This document shows, piece after piece, positions 11,132-23,216 of a stretch of 64,000 nucleotides of DNA (within the stretch, counting starts at the first letter, position 1; each line of letters starts with the position of its first letter). Below the pieces are notes generated by a model. That model was not told where the DNA came from. It did not search any database and saw only the letters and a list, made by a program, of their open reading frames with translations. Source of the DNA: Nyssa sinensis (Eukaryota; Streptophyta; Magnoliopsida; Cornales; Nyssaceae); contig CM018032.1 in the NCBI GenBank assembly GCA_008638375.1, positions 50,490,501 through 50,554,500 of the forward strand, written 5' to 3'. Position numbers and translations under genes: made by a program.

Positions 11132-12233
11132 TTGTTAAAATGCCTAGCTCTAGAAGAATCTCAATACGTCTTGGCTGAAATACATGAGGGTATTTGCGGG
11201 AATCATAATGGGGGCAGAACGATAGCTCACCGAGCTCTAACGCAGGGCTATTACTGGCCTAGCATGCTAAGGCAGGCTAAAAAGTACGTCCAGAAGTGTG
11301 ACAAATGCCAAAGGTTTGCCCCATATCAACACCTAGCCTCATCACAAGCTCATCACGATTACTAGTCCTTGGCCCTTTGCTCAGTGGGGGATGGACATCG
11401 TGGGTCCATTACCCAAAGCCCCACCAAACAGGAAGTATCTTTTGGTAGCCATTGACTACTTCTCTAAATGGGCCGAAGCTGAGCCTCTAACACACATCAC
11501 AGAGAAGGAAGTTGAAAACTTCACCTGGAAGAACATTGTCTGCAGGTTCGGTATACCACGTGTGAATCATCTCTGACAATGGGACGTAGTTCACTGGTAC
11601 AGGCTTCAAGAAATTTTGTGACGATCTCAACATTAGACAACACTTTGCCTCTCCAGGCCATCCACAAGCAAACGGTCAAACAAAGGTAACCAACCGAACG
11701 ATTCCTTGATGGATTAAAGAAAAGGTTGGAGCAGGCCAAAAGGAAAGTGGGCGGAGGAACTCCCTGGTGTTCTTTGGGCCTACAGAACAACTAGAAGAAC
11801 TCCCACCTCTGAAACCCCCTTCTCACTGGACCTATAGGTACAGAAGCAGTAATCCCGGTTGAGATCGGTATGCCTAACTTTAAGGACTGAAGCCTTCGAA
11901 CAAGAATCCAATGATCAGCAGCTGACAGAAAATTTGGATTTGCTTGAAGAAAGAAGGGGTCAAGCCAGCATTAGGATGGAAGCCTATCAGCAGAGAATGG
12001 TAAACAATTCCAAGGTGGGGCTCAAGACGGTCAGCTTTCAAGTTGGAGACTTTGTCTTAAGGAGAGCTTTTCCAAACACCAAGGATCCCACTATGGGAAA
12101 GTTGTCACCCAACTGGGAAGGCCCCTACAGAGTGACAAAGGTTGTTAGGCCTACCACCTACTGGCTAGAGGACATGACTGGGAAGCTTATTCCTAAGCCT
12201 TGGAATGTAGAGCATTTACGGAAGTATTATTAA
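11132..12233 (+). pseudogene. Integrase of the Tat element
   Basis: The N-terminal zinc-binding part reads HEGICGNH ... CDKCQRFAPY at 11186-11325. The core begins MDIVGPLPKA (11391) and AIDYFSKWAEAEPL. A frameshift near 11565 and an in-frame TAG break the second-aspartate region. At the place of the catalytic glutamate the frame reads NGQTKVTNR, so glutamate appears replaced by lysine. The C-terminal part at 11859-12233 ends ILPKPWNVEHLRKYY-like, close to the family's usual end. Confidence 0.85.
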
Positions 12234-12282
12234 TAAAGATGTTTCTTTCTTTTTAATACCTCCATAAAATGTTCATCCATTT

Positions 12283-12745
12283 ATAATGCACAGGCTTTCA
12301 GAGCCTGGTCTATCTATAATGCACAGGCCTTCAGAACCTCGTCCATCTATAATGCACAGGCCTTCAGAGCCTGGTCCATCTATAATGCACGGGCCTTCAG
12401 AACCTCGTCCATCTATAATGCACAGGCCTTCAGAGCCTGGTCCATCTATAATGCACAGGCATTCAGAACCTGGTCCATCTATAATGCACAGCCTTCAGAG
12501 CTGTCCATCTATAATGCACAGGCCTTCACTGGTCCATCTATAATGCACAGGCCTTCAGAGCCTGGTCCATCTATAATGCACAGGCCTTCAGAGCCTGGTC
12601 CATCTATAATGCACAGGCCTTCAGAGCCTGGTCCATCTATAATGCACAGGCCTCTAGAGCCTGGTCCATCTCTAATGCACAGGCCTCTAGAGCCTGGTCA
12701 ATCCATAATGCACAGGCTTTCAGAGCCTGGTCCATCTTCAATATA
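12283..12745 (+). repeat. 33-bp tandem repeat array, about 14 copies
   Basis: The unit contains ataatgcacaggccttcaga followed by gcctggtccatct. A few copies are shortened near 12490-12540. It begins 50 bp after the integrase stop. The tccatct-aatg-aca-g-cc core is shared with the 60-bp array of the first element. Confidence 0.95.
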
Positions 12746-13188
12746 CAAATTCAATGATCCAGTCCATCCAAAGACAGAAGTTCCAAACATCTTCAACTAA
12801 AGCCCAACTACTATTTACACAAGTTTCCTAGATCGGCAGACCTCAGAGCTGATACTTAGATTATTTGGCTTATGTACCAACAAGCAACGAATACTACAGT
12901 ACCGAGCAGGTTTAAAGTACTTTGGTTCAAGGCACAAGTTTTATGTAAGTTTCTTTTATCTACTCTTAGAACATACAGAAGAGTTATTAATCAAGACTGT
13001 TCCGAAGGGCGTTCTAACTCCAAAAAAGCACATCGAAGCACAAGGTACATCAGATTTGAGGAAAATGAATTCAATTTTATTGATGATTCATAAAATTTAC
13101 ATCAATACAAGAAGACTGAAAATAAAACAAGTACACAGAAGCTACAACAAAGACATCACTACGTTTTGCGACATCATGGCTTTCTTCC
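12746..13188. other. Spacer of the Tat 3' region
   Basis: No coding content is seen. It resembles the spacer after the 60-bp array at 741-1585 in places. Confidence 0.4.
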
Positions 13189-13664
13189 TCAGATGGGAAA
13201 GGGGCCCAAGTTCCAAACCTCCATTACCGCCGTCGCCGGCTTCCATTTGAAAGGAAGAAACCCTGAACCCCAATCTGCATCAAGAAGCACCCAGGCCATT
13301 TCATCATCACTGTCACTGATCTCAATACCAACAGATGATGAGGGCTCTAAGGTCTCAGGAGACCTCCATTCTCCACCTTCGTTTCCCTCGAATTCGGCAT
13401 GACAGCCAAACCGGCTTGAGTAAGGGTCTCTGCCAAGACACAAAGGTAAGGAGGCATCCCACCTTCGTCTTCATCACCAATGCTCCAAGCCTCGGTTGAA
13501 TCAAGGAGGGTCCACCCCCAATCGGAGAAGTCTCGATCGGATGCTAAGATGGACAAGAAGATCTTCGCCCCCTCTAACCCTTCCTTGGAGACTGAATCAA
13601 AGGGAAGGATAACTCTCGGCCACAGTTTAATCATTCCTAACTCGGACTGAAAATCGTCAATCAT
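13189..13664 (-). pseudogene. Antisense ORF A of the Tat element
   Basis: The minus-strand frame from 13664 reads IDDFQSELGMIKLW, EGAKIFLSILASD and DEDEGGMPPYLCVLAETLTQAG, then after a frameshift near 13350-13440 EISDSDDEMAW. It matches the antisense relic at 2109-1586 block by block. The heptad-like N-terminal part may be a coiled coil. The function is unknown. It lies opposite to gag-pol with its own TATA motif at 13768-13790. Confidence 0.6.
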
Positions 13665-13767
13665 CTCCGAGCAAATGGCAAACTTCTAAAGAACATCCAA
13701 ATTCTCTCCGACGGGGGAACAGTCAGAGAGCAAAAAAGTAAAGAGATTGGGCGCAACCGTATGCTCC

Positions 13768-13790
13768 TCTCTCATATATATATAGACCCT
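13768..13790 (-). promoter_or_regulatory. Putative antisense TATA promoter A
   Basis: The minus strand reads gggtctatatatatatgag, followed by antisense ORF A about 100 bp further on. The upstream flank (cgtcgcaacggttaaagg on the plus strand) is homologous to the flank of the TATA at 2862-2890. Confidence 0.45.
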
Positions 13791-13953
13791 CGAAGCCCGA
13801 AAGCCACCTATTTGGACCGTCGCAACGGTTAAAGGAGGGGTTGACCTCGAAAACCCAAAAAATAGTTGTATAAATGAATGACGTATAAAATCGTCCTTTC
13901 GGATACGTAAAGGACGGGATGCAAGGCTTCCCCAAGCATACCGTACTAGTCAA

Positions 13954-14595
13954 ACAAACAGAGTCCGATCTACCTTAATACAAAAGCCCTCGGTCCAACA
14001 TACAGACCTTTCGGTCTTGGCCATTCCGTTGATCCCTGACAGACCACGTGTGTGACAAAAGACCATCAGTTCGGATGCATCGCAGTCCTGGTCTGAATGA
14101 CTTAGAGGCAGAAGTCTCAATCATCAGAGTGACAGACATAAGACACTAAATTACTACTACAAATCTTGGGCTCGGAACGAACTGCCTTCAGAATTCTTCA
14201 GAATTTACTCCCAATATATGTGACACAAGATCAATATCAGATCCCTACTTGTCTGATTGAAATTTCCTTCCTATCTTATCCAAAGAGGGAGAATGCAATC
14301 AGAATTAGTCTACACTCATTGTTTTATTGCAAATATAGCTTGGAAGACAACTGCCGACCGTTAAAAAGCTGGTCTAGGAGAGCTCCAGAACAGCCTCACT
14401 TGCAACAATTTCTCACATCAACCATAAATTCAAAGGACCAACATACTACACAGCAATGCAATGCAATGCTACATGGGTCAACCAAACACAAAAGAAAAGG
14501 ATGAAGACATTTGAGAAAGAAAACCTAGTTTCATTCAACAAAAATAGTCTGTTACATTGGAGGTTCAAAAATTAAGCAAAATATACATATTCTAA
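13954..14595. other. Spacer between the two antisense ORF regions
   Basis: No coding sequence is recognised. Confidence 0.4.
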
Positions 14596-16537
14596 GCCTG
14601 ATCAGCAGAAACAAGCTTAACAGTTGGGGAAGGATCGGCAGGAGCAACACCAACTATCCCGCTCGAAACGACAACTTCAGTGGGATCGGCAAGGGGGGAC
14701 GTCGATCACCTCGCTCGGAACTGCAACCTCGGGAGGGATAACCCCTGGAGGCACAATCGAGGATATGTCGAAATTAGGAAATTTGGCAAGGAACCTAGAT
14801 CGGAAGTTGTTAAAGCCAAACATGATCAGGTTGTTGGCCATTCCTTCCTAGTTCCATCTTCATTTCCGTCTCATTCTCTAACTTGGCTTGCTTCACTGCG
14901 TCCTCAAGCTTTTGGTGATAGAGGTACCGTATGCCGTCTATTTCCCCCTCAAGCCTCTCTGCCTGACTGAACATAAAGATTCTTCTCTGACTCCATGACG
15001 GCCACAGAAATTCTGGGACTCCTTCAGCCTCTCCGCAGCTTCGTGAGCCCTCAGACTTAGCAGTACCAAGCTGAAGCCTAACCTCGTCCAGCTTGGCCTG
15101 AAGCTTGTCAACCTCCTCTGAAGGGGGAGAGACCTCCGTCAGAGCAGATAGGGTATGCAAGGTCTGCAGTATACAGAGCAAATAGTTCAGTACCCAGCCA
15201 AAAACACTTGGAAAAAGGGAAAAGAAATAGAGACCTGAAGAACTTACCTTAACCTGAAGAAAAGCCAGATCAGCAAGAAGCTTCTCCGACTTCTGTGGCT
15301 GAAGTTTGATTGAGCCTTTGGCCCAAAAGTCCCTCAGAACCTTTTTGGCCACCTGATTGACAGCACCAGGAGGCCACTGAAGATGACGTCCCCTTGCCCT
15401 CTTGTTTGGATGGGGCTGGGGGGACCACGAAAATAGGGGCAGGTGCCTCCCTTTCCCCTTCAGTAGGCTTAGGAGACGTCGAAAGTAATCTCCTCCTTTT
15501 TGTCTGAAGGGGAGGTTCTACTAGGGGAAGGAGCCTCCCCCACTGCCGCAAATGAAGATGGCTCGGTCTCCCACCTAGCCATCAAACCTTTTGTCAGCTT
15601 CCTCTACACGACCCTTAGCAGCCATCAACTTATCACGATTAACAATGGAGGAATGGTCCCGGTTACTGGGCTGTAAGAGCTTTTTGTATTGTTTCTGAAG
15701 CATGGGAGAAAAGCTCGGCCTCTTCCACACACTCCTATCTGCACAAAAGATACAAAGTTAATCAGCTCGGCAATTGATGCACAAAACAAAATCAAAGCAA
15801 CCACGGGAAAAATTGGGTCTCACCCTTTGGCCCAGTGGTTCGAGGAAATGTTGAGAGTTGGTCTTGGAAGTCCTCATATTCCCATCCTCCTTTTATGAAG
15901 AAATACCACTTCTTCCAGGTCTTGTTGGAGGAGGGCACAGAAGAAAGGGGATCTGAACCCACTATCAAAAGACATATAATAGAGGCCCTCCGACCTCACG
16001 TATTTTAGATCCATATTACTACTGGATCAGGTCAAGAGACACGTCAACATCATTCATATGCCTTAACACTATGAAGCTTAACAGATGTCTCCAACTATTG
16101 AGATTAAGGTCTGCAGGACAAAGGTTGAACCAACAAAAGAATTGTTTTACAAGGTCAGGAAGAGGGAGTGTTAGTCCTATTTCAAACCAAGCCAAATAGA
16201 CACAAATTTTCCCCGCTCTAACATCGCGTGGGTGATCCAGAGCATCCGGGACCCTAAAAGTAACGTTCGAGGGAAGATTGAATTTCTCCCACAGCTCTTC
16301 TAACATACTCTTAGTAATTGCACTCTCACCTTCCTCTCTACGGCCAGGTCGACCAGAGGTCTCACCGGCCCTATTTGGGGGTTCCTCAAATGCATCAACT
16401 ATCCTAACCTCCGGACTGGAGGGGGGCTCTACCAATCTATTTTCAGCATTATCAATAGAAGGAAAGTTCACAAGTTGAAGTTGAGAAATGGTCTTAGAAG
16501 AACTGCCAGAACCAGAAGGTGACCCAGGGCCAGACAT
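14596..16537 (-). pseudogene. Antisense ORF B: 'putative gypsy type transposon' protein with introns
   Basis: The likely start is the ATG at 16537 (MSGPGSPSGSG). The N-terminal exon carries a segment typical of the PF04195 family: ICVYLAWFEIGLTLPLP, then FNLCPADLNLNSWRHLLSF. Two GT-AG introns fit the minus strand: 15739-15823 (85 bp) and 15164-15247 (84 bp). Exon 3 has a coiled-coil part (VDKLQAKLDEVRLQL) and ends at a TAG near 14596. Stops near 16020 and 15960 and frameshifts near 15390 and 14690 show decay. Such antisense proteins are known in Tat elements; their role is unknown. Intron-aware structure is my inference. Confidence 0.7.
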
Positions 16538-16719
16538 GGCGGACAAAGGAAAGTAACGAAGCAAAGGAAAGGGAATGTAAAAAGGGCTAAAAATCAAACC
16601 TGAAATTAAGAAAGGCTACGAATACCGGATATGCTCCGACCTTCAAAATGCGTCAACCGGCAATGGCAGAGTCTCTAATACTGTAGAGGCAAGTGCAGAA
16701 GAAAGGCGTAAAAAGTCCT

Positions 16720-16742
16720 TTCCCCCTCTTTATATACATATT
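16720..16742 (-). promoter_or_regulatory. Putative antisense TATA promoter B
   Basis: The minus strand reads tatgtatataaagaggggg, about 190 bp upstream of the antisense ORF B start. It matches the layout at 2862-2890 and 13768-13790. Confidence 0.5.
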
Positions 16743-16917
16743 CGAAATATGAGCCCCCCAAGCCGATTCGACACGACAGGTTGAGGGTAATAATGGCTTC
16801 TCAAATATCGGCTGCGCAATAAATGACCCATTAAACCGACGTCTCAGAAAATGGAGAAACAAAACGTGTGACTCTTCATAAAGCCTATAGCCCTAGTTAC
16901 GCCCTAGCTCCTAACTA

Positions 16918-16936
16918 GGGCTCGGAGGGGAGTAGC
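16918..16936 (+). promoter_or_regulatory. Polypurine tract
   Basis: The purine-rich sequence ggctcggaggggagtagc lies directly before the 3' LTR, the normal site for plus-strand DNA priming. The first element has a near-identical tract before 3087. Confidence 0.8.
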
Positions 16937-17483
16937 TGATATACCACAAATAGACGCACCAATCACCTTGACACACGTGTGCTTACAGAATCGATAAACT
17001 CAGTCATACAGAGCAGGCGCAACCTCCAGGGCATTCTCATACACATATCCTCCAAACCTTATGCTCTGGGCAATATTCACTCAGTATTCTATATGGTTCC
17101 GACCTTGTTGTTTCCTTAACGACTGCCGAGTAGGGAATAAGGAAACAGTCTTCAACAAGGAAACTGCTATTTATGATTATCTCTATCTACGGTGCAATGT
17201 TCCACAAGGTAACTGCAATCTTCGATGATCAAATCCCTATTTTTACGGCTCCGAATCCTAATCAACTTAGGAAGGCCACAGTCTATAAATTAAACCCTAC
17301 AGGTACGCTTTATTTTCATGCTCATTCTTTGGCTTTCAATACAGTCTTTTCAATTTAGTTTTCTTACTAAGCATCAGAACGGCTACCGCCGGAGCCAATC
17401 CGGTGGCCCTCTGATCCCTCCTTTTGAGTGTTGTATAGGTCGCAGAGCCTAGATTTATTGCGAGCTGAAAAGTGCTAGCATCA
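16937..17483 (+). repeat. 3' LTR of the Tat element
   Basis: It starts tgatatacc and ends gctagcatca, then the ATAAC duplication at 17484-17488. It differs from the 5' LTR mainly by transitions. Confidence 0.95.
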
Positions 17484-17488
17484 ATAAC

Positions 17489-20406
17489 TTAACAATATTA
17501 GTTCCAGTCATTCCTCGGAAGGTATAAAGGAACATGAAAAATAAAGGAGTTAAAGTTGATTCCAACGACCGATCTGGGCACATTCAGTATTTTTAGAAGA
17601 AATTCTTCATTGTAGACATGCATGTAATTCGGCCTTCAACACACTATCATTCACACAAAAGTCCTTGGACGCATTAGCATTACTCATATCAACTATTGAA
17701 AAGAATTTGGAGTAACCCTTGGCATTTTGTGAAGTAGACAACCTTTTTTAACCTGCGAGAGAAATTGTATTATGTGAATCACAAAAATTATATAAATACA
17801 AAGTAATGAGCTTATGGAAGGAAATGTTTGCTCACTTGTTTAAGTTATCCTTTACAAAAGTAACTACTAAGAATTCAATTACTGAAATAAGCACATTCAT
17901 TATTTTTTGAAGAAACTCTCCACTGTTTACATGCATGTAATATAGTCTTCAACAATCAAACTATCATTCACAAGAAAAAAAAACCCCCTAAGAGAACCAG
18001 TTTTTTATTGTAAGAGCACAAAATTTATATGAAGACAAGCACTTCATTATTAAAAATAAGCAAGTGAAAATTTTAATTTTATATTTATATTTCTATTTTG
18101 GGCTTGAGTTGTGAAAACATACATCAGTTGTGGCTGAGATCTTTGCATATTGAACAAAACTTAGTAGGGAGATTATGGAAGGAAATGTAAGCTCACCTTA
18201 TATTGGCCATGGCATTGGTCCCTTATGCATAGTAGTGCATATATTTCCAATCATGGTACTCTATATGGAGTGAAAGCATTATGCCTTTTACCATATAATA
18301 ATTTCATTTGGGATAAATATGTAACTTCTTGAATCATTAGAGGATGCCACAAAACATAGTCAAATTTAGAAATCAATCCACTTATTTTAACTCAAAATAG
18401 TGTATTACATGGATTGTGTACCACTTGCAATTTTCAATAGTGAAAACTTCATAGTGATGAGTTTTGTAATATAGAGAAGAAACCTTATCAATCTCCAAGT
18501 GTAACCACCCTAAATTCCCTTCAATGGTGAAACACATTCCCCTCAACCAAAATGTTTTGTACAAAAACATCTGCTCTAACACGCATATGTCATGGATGGG
18601 GTATCCATCAATAGCATCCTTGAAAATACTGAGAAAGATTAATTGGGCAAAATCTTACTTAGTCTTCATCTCATATAAGCATCTTACCTGCGATGACATC
18701 TAAATGTTGGAAGTAGAGCAAAATTGAGTTTGTAGGAGGGTGAAACATGAAAGTTAAACTAATGATGTAAAAGAATGAAACTATCTTGCATAGTTGCATA
18801 CTTTTCTCCAATTTGATCAAACACAAACAATTTGAAGTTAGCATTATTTTTCCAACTAAGATGTAACTCATCTGCCTTTGCAATTATCACGTACAAAGAG
18901 ATGTAGCCTTCCCATTTCTTTCTTTGTCACAAATTAGGTAGAGAGACGATTTCCTTCCACACAAAAGACCTAACCATTTACCCATATGAATCTTAAGGCT
19001 ATGTTTTGGCTCTTGAAAATCAAAGGATAAGACAATATATGAGCTTCCATTTTCTTTTGTTTGGTTGCATTGGAAAACTATGAGGAAAGGTGGGGAAACC
19101 TTGGAAAAAAAAGAAGTAAAAACTTTTAATAAATTGATTTTTCGACATTGGTCCTTCTTCTTTTCCCTTACCTTTCCTTTTTTCTCATTGTTGCTGCAAA
19201 ATAAAGCAAGTTATAGTGGATTGCAAAAGGAAAAGTTATAAAAATAAGAGGACAAAAATTCAACCATTAGAGATAGTTTTTGTTATCAGTAATTAGAAAG
19301 TCAAATATACGATAGAGTATTTCCTGAGGCATCAACTTGAGCCAAATATCACTTCAAGATGGCTTAAGACTTTTCTTCCATGCCCAAAATTTGTGTCTTG
19401 ACTCTTAAACTTTCACAAGTCACCCATTGGACGATAGTGGACTATTGAATCCAAAACAACCCGCCTAACTATAATAAAAAGCTAAAAGACAAGTTGAAAG
19501 AAGGGGTGATGTTTCTTATTAATATCTTATATTCTAGAAGAGTTGAAACAATTTTCACTCGACCTGGCAGTAAAACTATTTTTAGGAAAAATACTTTCTC
19601 ATTAATCATTCTAATGCTAACATCCCCTGCACATGACCTTAAATTTTTCAAAGATATCATTTAACTTATCATATTCCAAAATCTAGAAGATCCCCTCAAG
19701 TGTCTAAGGAACATCAACAATGAAATTGCAAAAACTAATCTCCCTTATACTTAAAGATATTCTTTATTACTCGTACAAGTAAATGACTTAGTAACTAACC
19801 TTCCCTCCTACTTGTCAAAAAATAAATAAATAAATAACCTCCCTCCCACAAATATGTGAGCGCATAAATGATACTGCACCTTATCTAATGGTATTGTAAC
19901 TATCAACTCCATTTGTTATGTAAGACTCAATTGAGCATGACTCTAAAACTTAAATCATTTGTCTTAAAAACAATAAGCACTAAAAGGGAAGCTCCTTTGT
20001 TTCCTAAATTTTTCAATCACTTTCCTAGGTTAAGAGATAGCCTCAACATTGACTCCCTCTCCTTTATGACCCTTTCTCTTGTGAAATATTGATTACTTTT
20101 CCATTTGTTAAAAATTTCACTTCACCAATATCTTACATAGAATCAATTAAACTTTCTATCAACAATGTTTGTTGGGCTAAACCATTCCTTAACAATGCTT
20201 ACTAATAACCAACTTTCTAGGTTTCATTTCTTTCTTCCTTTTTCACCTTTCTAAAGTTCACCTAAGACTACAATTATCATATTGTGCTTAAGCAACTGTA
20301 TTTGGGATACAGATCAATCAGAGAAAATGAATTTTGTATATTATAATGGAGACAACTAAAATTTATCTCACAATCCCCTCCCCAAAAAAAACCACATTTA
20401 CACAAA
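17489..20406. other. Non-coding interior of the candidate Helitron
   Basis: This is AT-rich sequence without supported genes. A diverged direct duplication is visible: 17575-17665 and 17883-17975 share a cattcat/gtat ... tgcatgtaat ... actatcattcacaa order about 308 bp apart. Minus-strand ORFs near 18400-18900 are short and unrecognised. Confidence 0.5.
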
Positions 20407-20411
20407 GATAT

Positions 20412-20834
20412 TGATGTAGGACAGATTTGGTACCTTAAAAATATGGAAAGTTGTTTTAGAGTTGTATTAGGATTGTTTAGTTTTTTATTTTAATTTATTC
20501 ATAATTTCTCCTAGTTTCCTAGTTTTATTTGGATTAGTAGAGAAAATATGAAAATTAGTAGTTTCCTATTTGACTTACTAGTCTTTATTGTAGTAGGATT
20601 AGTATAAAAATAAGAGTTTTCAGTTTCCTAGTCAAAGTAGTAGTATTTTAGCATTATAAATATGATGTAATAGGTCTTTATGGGAAGTTTTTCATTAATA
20701 TTAATTAAATTATGAGTTTTGGAGATTTATTTTCTCTTGTAGGGTGAGGAATCCCCATGTTACTTTGTTACTAAAGAATATTTTCAAAGAGGCAGACGTG
20801 GTGCCCTACTTCTTCACAAGCTTCCACTACGTCA
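20412..20834 (+). repeat. 5' LTR of the non-autonomous element
   Basis: It starts tgatgtaggacag and ends cactacgtca. It matches 27854-28273. Confidence 0.95.
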
Positions 20835-20836
20835 GT

Positions 20837-20848
20837 TGGTATCAGAGC
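20837..20848 (+). promoter_or_regulatory. Primer-binding site (tRNA-Met type)
   Basis: tggtatcagagc lies two bases after the LTR and is complementary to the 3' end of initiator tRNA-Met. Confidence 0.85.
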
Positions 20849-21169
20849 AGGCTTAATCCTGTTCAGATGGCAAACGCACGGAATGAAAGTGAAATCCTTA
20901 ATGGCGATGACCGTGAGGGAGATATGGTTACAGGGGCTGAATTCAAAACTTTCTAGCGTGAGACCCAGCAAGCTCAACGTGAGAGCCCAGGCAAGCGTTG
21001 TGGGAGATCCAAGCGACTCTTGGTAAGCTGATGGTAAGGAATAATCAGCCGGGGTGACAGTCCTACGGGTCAGTCAACCTCGAGAGAAGGCTGAAGTTGT
21101 TCATGAACGCCATCTAGAGATTCCACGTAGGTAGCTAGCCTATGAGGATAACCTGGGTGAGGCATAAGA

Positions 21170-21606
21170 AATAAGTCAACATCCTTATAGAAAACTCTTT
21201 TGTCATAGAAAGCGAAGATCAAAGTCTTCTATGTGTTAAAGAATATCACAAAGAGTTGATAGAAAATAAAGTTGAATTTATTTTTATTGATGTTGTTGAA
21301 ACAGTTCGTGCAAATGATAAAGAAGAAATTGACCTAGAAAATTCCATTGAAGTTGTCAACACTAAAGATAATGAAGCTGAACCTGAATTCGTGAAAGATG
21401 ATTCTAATACTTACAGTAAAATTGAAATTGTGGTAGATCAAGAAGATAATTTTTGTTTCATTACAGGAGCATTATTATCATCAGAAAAATGGTCTAAAAT
21501 TACCGACTTTATGGAAGATATCATAGACGAACTCCTTGAATATTTAATTACTCTTCAAAAGATTCAATTATTATTACCTGGTTATGAACGACTTCGAGGT
21601 CGCATA
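21170..21606 (+). pseudogene. Acidic ORF of the non-autonomous LTR family
   Basis: The frame at 21256-21606 encodes an acidic protein with EPEFVKDDSNTYSKIEIVVD, NFCFITGALLSSEKWSKI and PGYERLRGR. A matching but more broken frame is found at 46368-46620. No known domain is recognised. It is not a pol domain; it may be the far end of a longer polyprotein or a captured segment. It is cut at 21606 by the Copia insertion. Confidence 0.55.
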
Positions 21607-21829
21607 TATAAAGGAAATCATGTAGTTGTAACCAACTTGATTTCCTTAACTAAATCAATTGTAATTTATCCTCTCTAAATATGCTATCCGATATTTTAGG
21701 AGCCTCTTACACTATTTGAATGTTTTTTATATTGTTGTATATTTAAACTTATAACTACAATATCCTGTACAATCCTTATATATATAGGACATTCTCATAT
21801 CAATGAAGATAATTTCCACATTTTCTATA
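21607..21829 (+). repeat. 5' LTR of the Copia element (TA...TA ends)
   Basis: The termini are 5'-TATAAAGG and CTATA-3' instead of TG...CA, fixed by the primer-binding site on one side and the split host element on the other. Confidence 0.85.
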
Positions 21830-21869
21830 TGGTATCAAAGCCACAGTCCTCTAACGAGTTTTTCTTTTC

Positions 21870-23216
21870 AATGGCCACATCCCCTGAGTCTGCCCTTGAG
21901 TCTGTAACTGTCAATCACGCTGAGCCTACTGGCAATGGTGACACTCAACTTGTTGCCATCAATGCCGGCTTCCTAGCTTCCTCTGAAGCTCACCCCTTCC
22001 TAACTTTCCTTCATGGCGTGCTCAATTGATGTCTTTTCTCATTGGCTACGATCTCCAAGGCTATCTTGACGGCACTATTGGCTGCCCGTCATCGACACTT
22101 CCCATCAGCACCTCCTCTGTTGGATCATCTTCTGCAGGTATTCCTAATCCAGCCTTCTGGCGTTGGTTCAGGCAAGATAAATTGCTCCTTCACGCCATCC
22201 TTGCATCTGTTTCCGAACCAGTGATGCCACTCATTGCTGCTTCATCCACTGCTCGTGATGCATGGTCCAAGTTACAACGATTGTATGCAAATCGTTCTCG
22301 TACCCATGTTATACAGCTTAAGGAGGAACTGACTCTCATTCAACGATAGTCTCGTTCGGTCTTGGAGTATCTTTATGCCATTAAGGTTCTCGTTGATGAA
22401 CTTGCAATGATTGACTCTCCCGTCTCAGCAGATGACATTACTCTTTATGTCCTCAATGGCCTCGGTCCTGAATTCTGTGATATTGCAGCACCTATTCGGG
22501 CACGTGAAACTTCTCTTACATTTGAAGAACTTCATGACATGCTAGTTGGTCATAAAAACTACTTAAAACGTCTTGAAGCTTCCAACTCAGCCTTAGTTGC
22601 TACTGCAAACCCAACCCAGCGTCGCCTTGCTGTTTCCAAGTCCAAACCCAATCAACGCTCCAACACTGGTTCCTCTAGCCAACAACGCACCAACTCTGGT
22701 CGCTATGGTTATAAAGAGCGGTCTGGTAAGCCTCACATTGTTTGCCAATTATGTGACAAAGTGAGACACTTGGCAAAGACCTGTCGCTCGATTTCTAATG
22801 AGAAGTCTGTAAATTGTGCCACTACCAGCGAGTCCAACGACAAGAAATGGCTTGTGGATTCAGCTGCTTCCCATAATATTACCTCTGATCTTGCCAATTT
22901 ATCTATTCACTCGGAGTATGATGGCACGGATGAGGTCGTCATTAGCGATGGTTCAAGTTTGCGAGTCACACATGTTGGCTCTATGACTCTTCCCTCTTCC
23001 TCAAATACATTTACCTTAACCAATACTCTTTGTGTTCCTAATATTTATAAGAATTTGATCTCGGTTCATAATTTCACTCGCTCTAATAATGTTTATCTAG
23101 AGTTTTACCCATTTCATTTCTTTATGAAAGATAGGAGCACGGGGGCGACTCTTCTTCGCGGTAAATGTACAGTGCATAATTCTTTCAAAAACTTTGCATA
23201 CCTTGGCACTTGCTTA
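21870..23216 (+). pseudogene. Copia gag and protease
   Basis: The gag starts at the ATG near 21870 (MATSPESALES) and continues through frames at 22026 and 22362 with FRQDKLLLHAILASVSEPV and VLNGLGPEF, typical of the Copia gag. A zinc knuckle CQLCDKVRHLAKTC lies near 22742-22784. The protease site reads DSAASHN (family DSGASHH) near 22857, followed by LCVPNIYKNLISVH. At least two frame breaks occur. The reading frame is lost at the junction near 23217. Confidence 0.85.

Larger units (their letters stand above)
5894..17483 (+). mobile_element. Complete Tat-lineage Ty3/gypsy LTR retrotransposon
   Basis: The 11,590-bp element has 546- and 547-bp LTRs, perfect 5-bp TSDs (ATAAC), a primer-binding site at 6443, a gag-pol region with protease, RT, RNase H, a second RNase H and integrase, a 33-bp tandem array, two antisense ORF regions and a polypurine tract before 16937. 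The second, archaeal-type RNase H and the antisense ORFs mark the Tat lineage. Many stops and frameshifts interrupt pol, and the LTRs differ at roughly 5-6% of sites by rough count, mostly transitions, so it is old and immobile on its own. It sits about 65 bp inside the proposed Helitron 3' end. Confidence 0.93.

Noticed and set aside
12286..12800. MHRPSEPGPSI-type repetitive protein
   Set aside because: It is a translation of the 33-bp tandem array, also a multiple of three, with no start context or homologous domain.
18382..18883. Minus-strand ORFs of 66 and 70 codons, possible F-box-associated fragment
   Set aside because: Motif similarity was too vague and no splice structure could be built.
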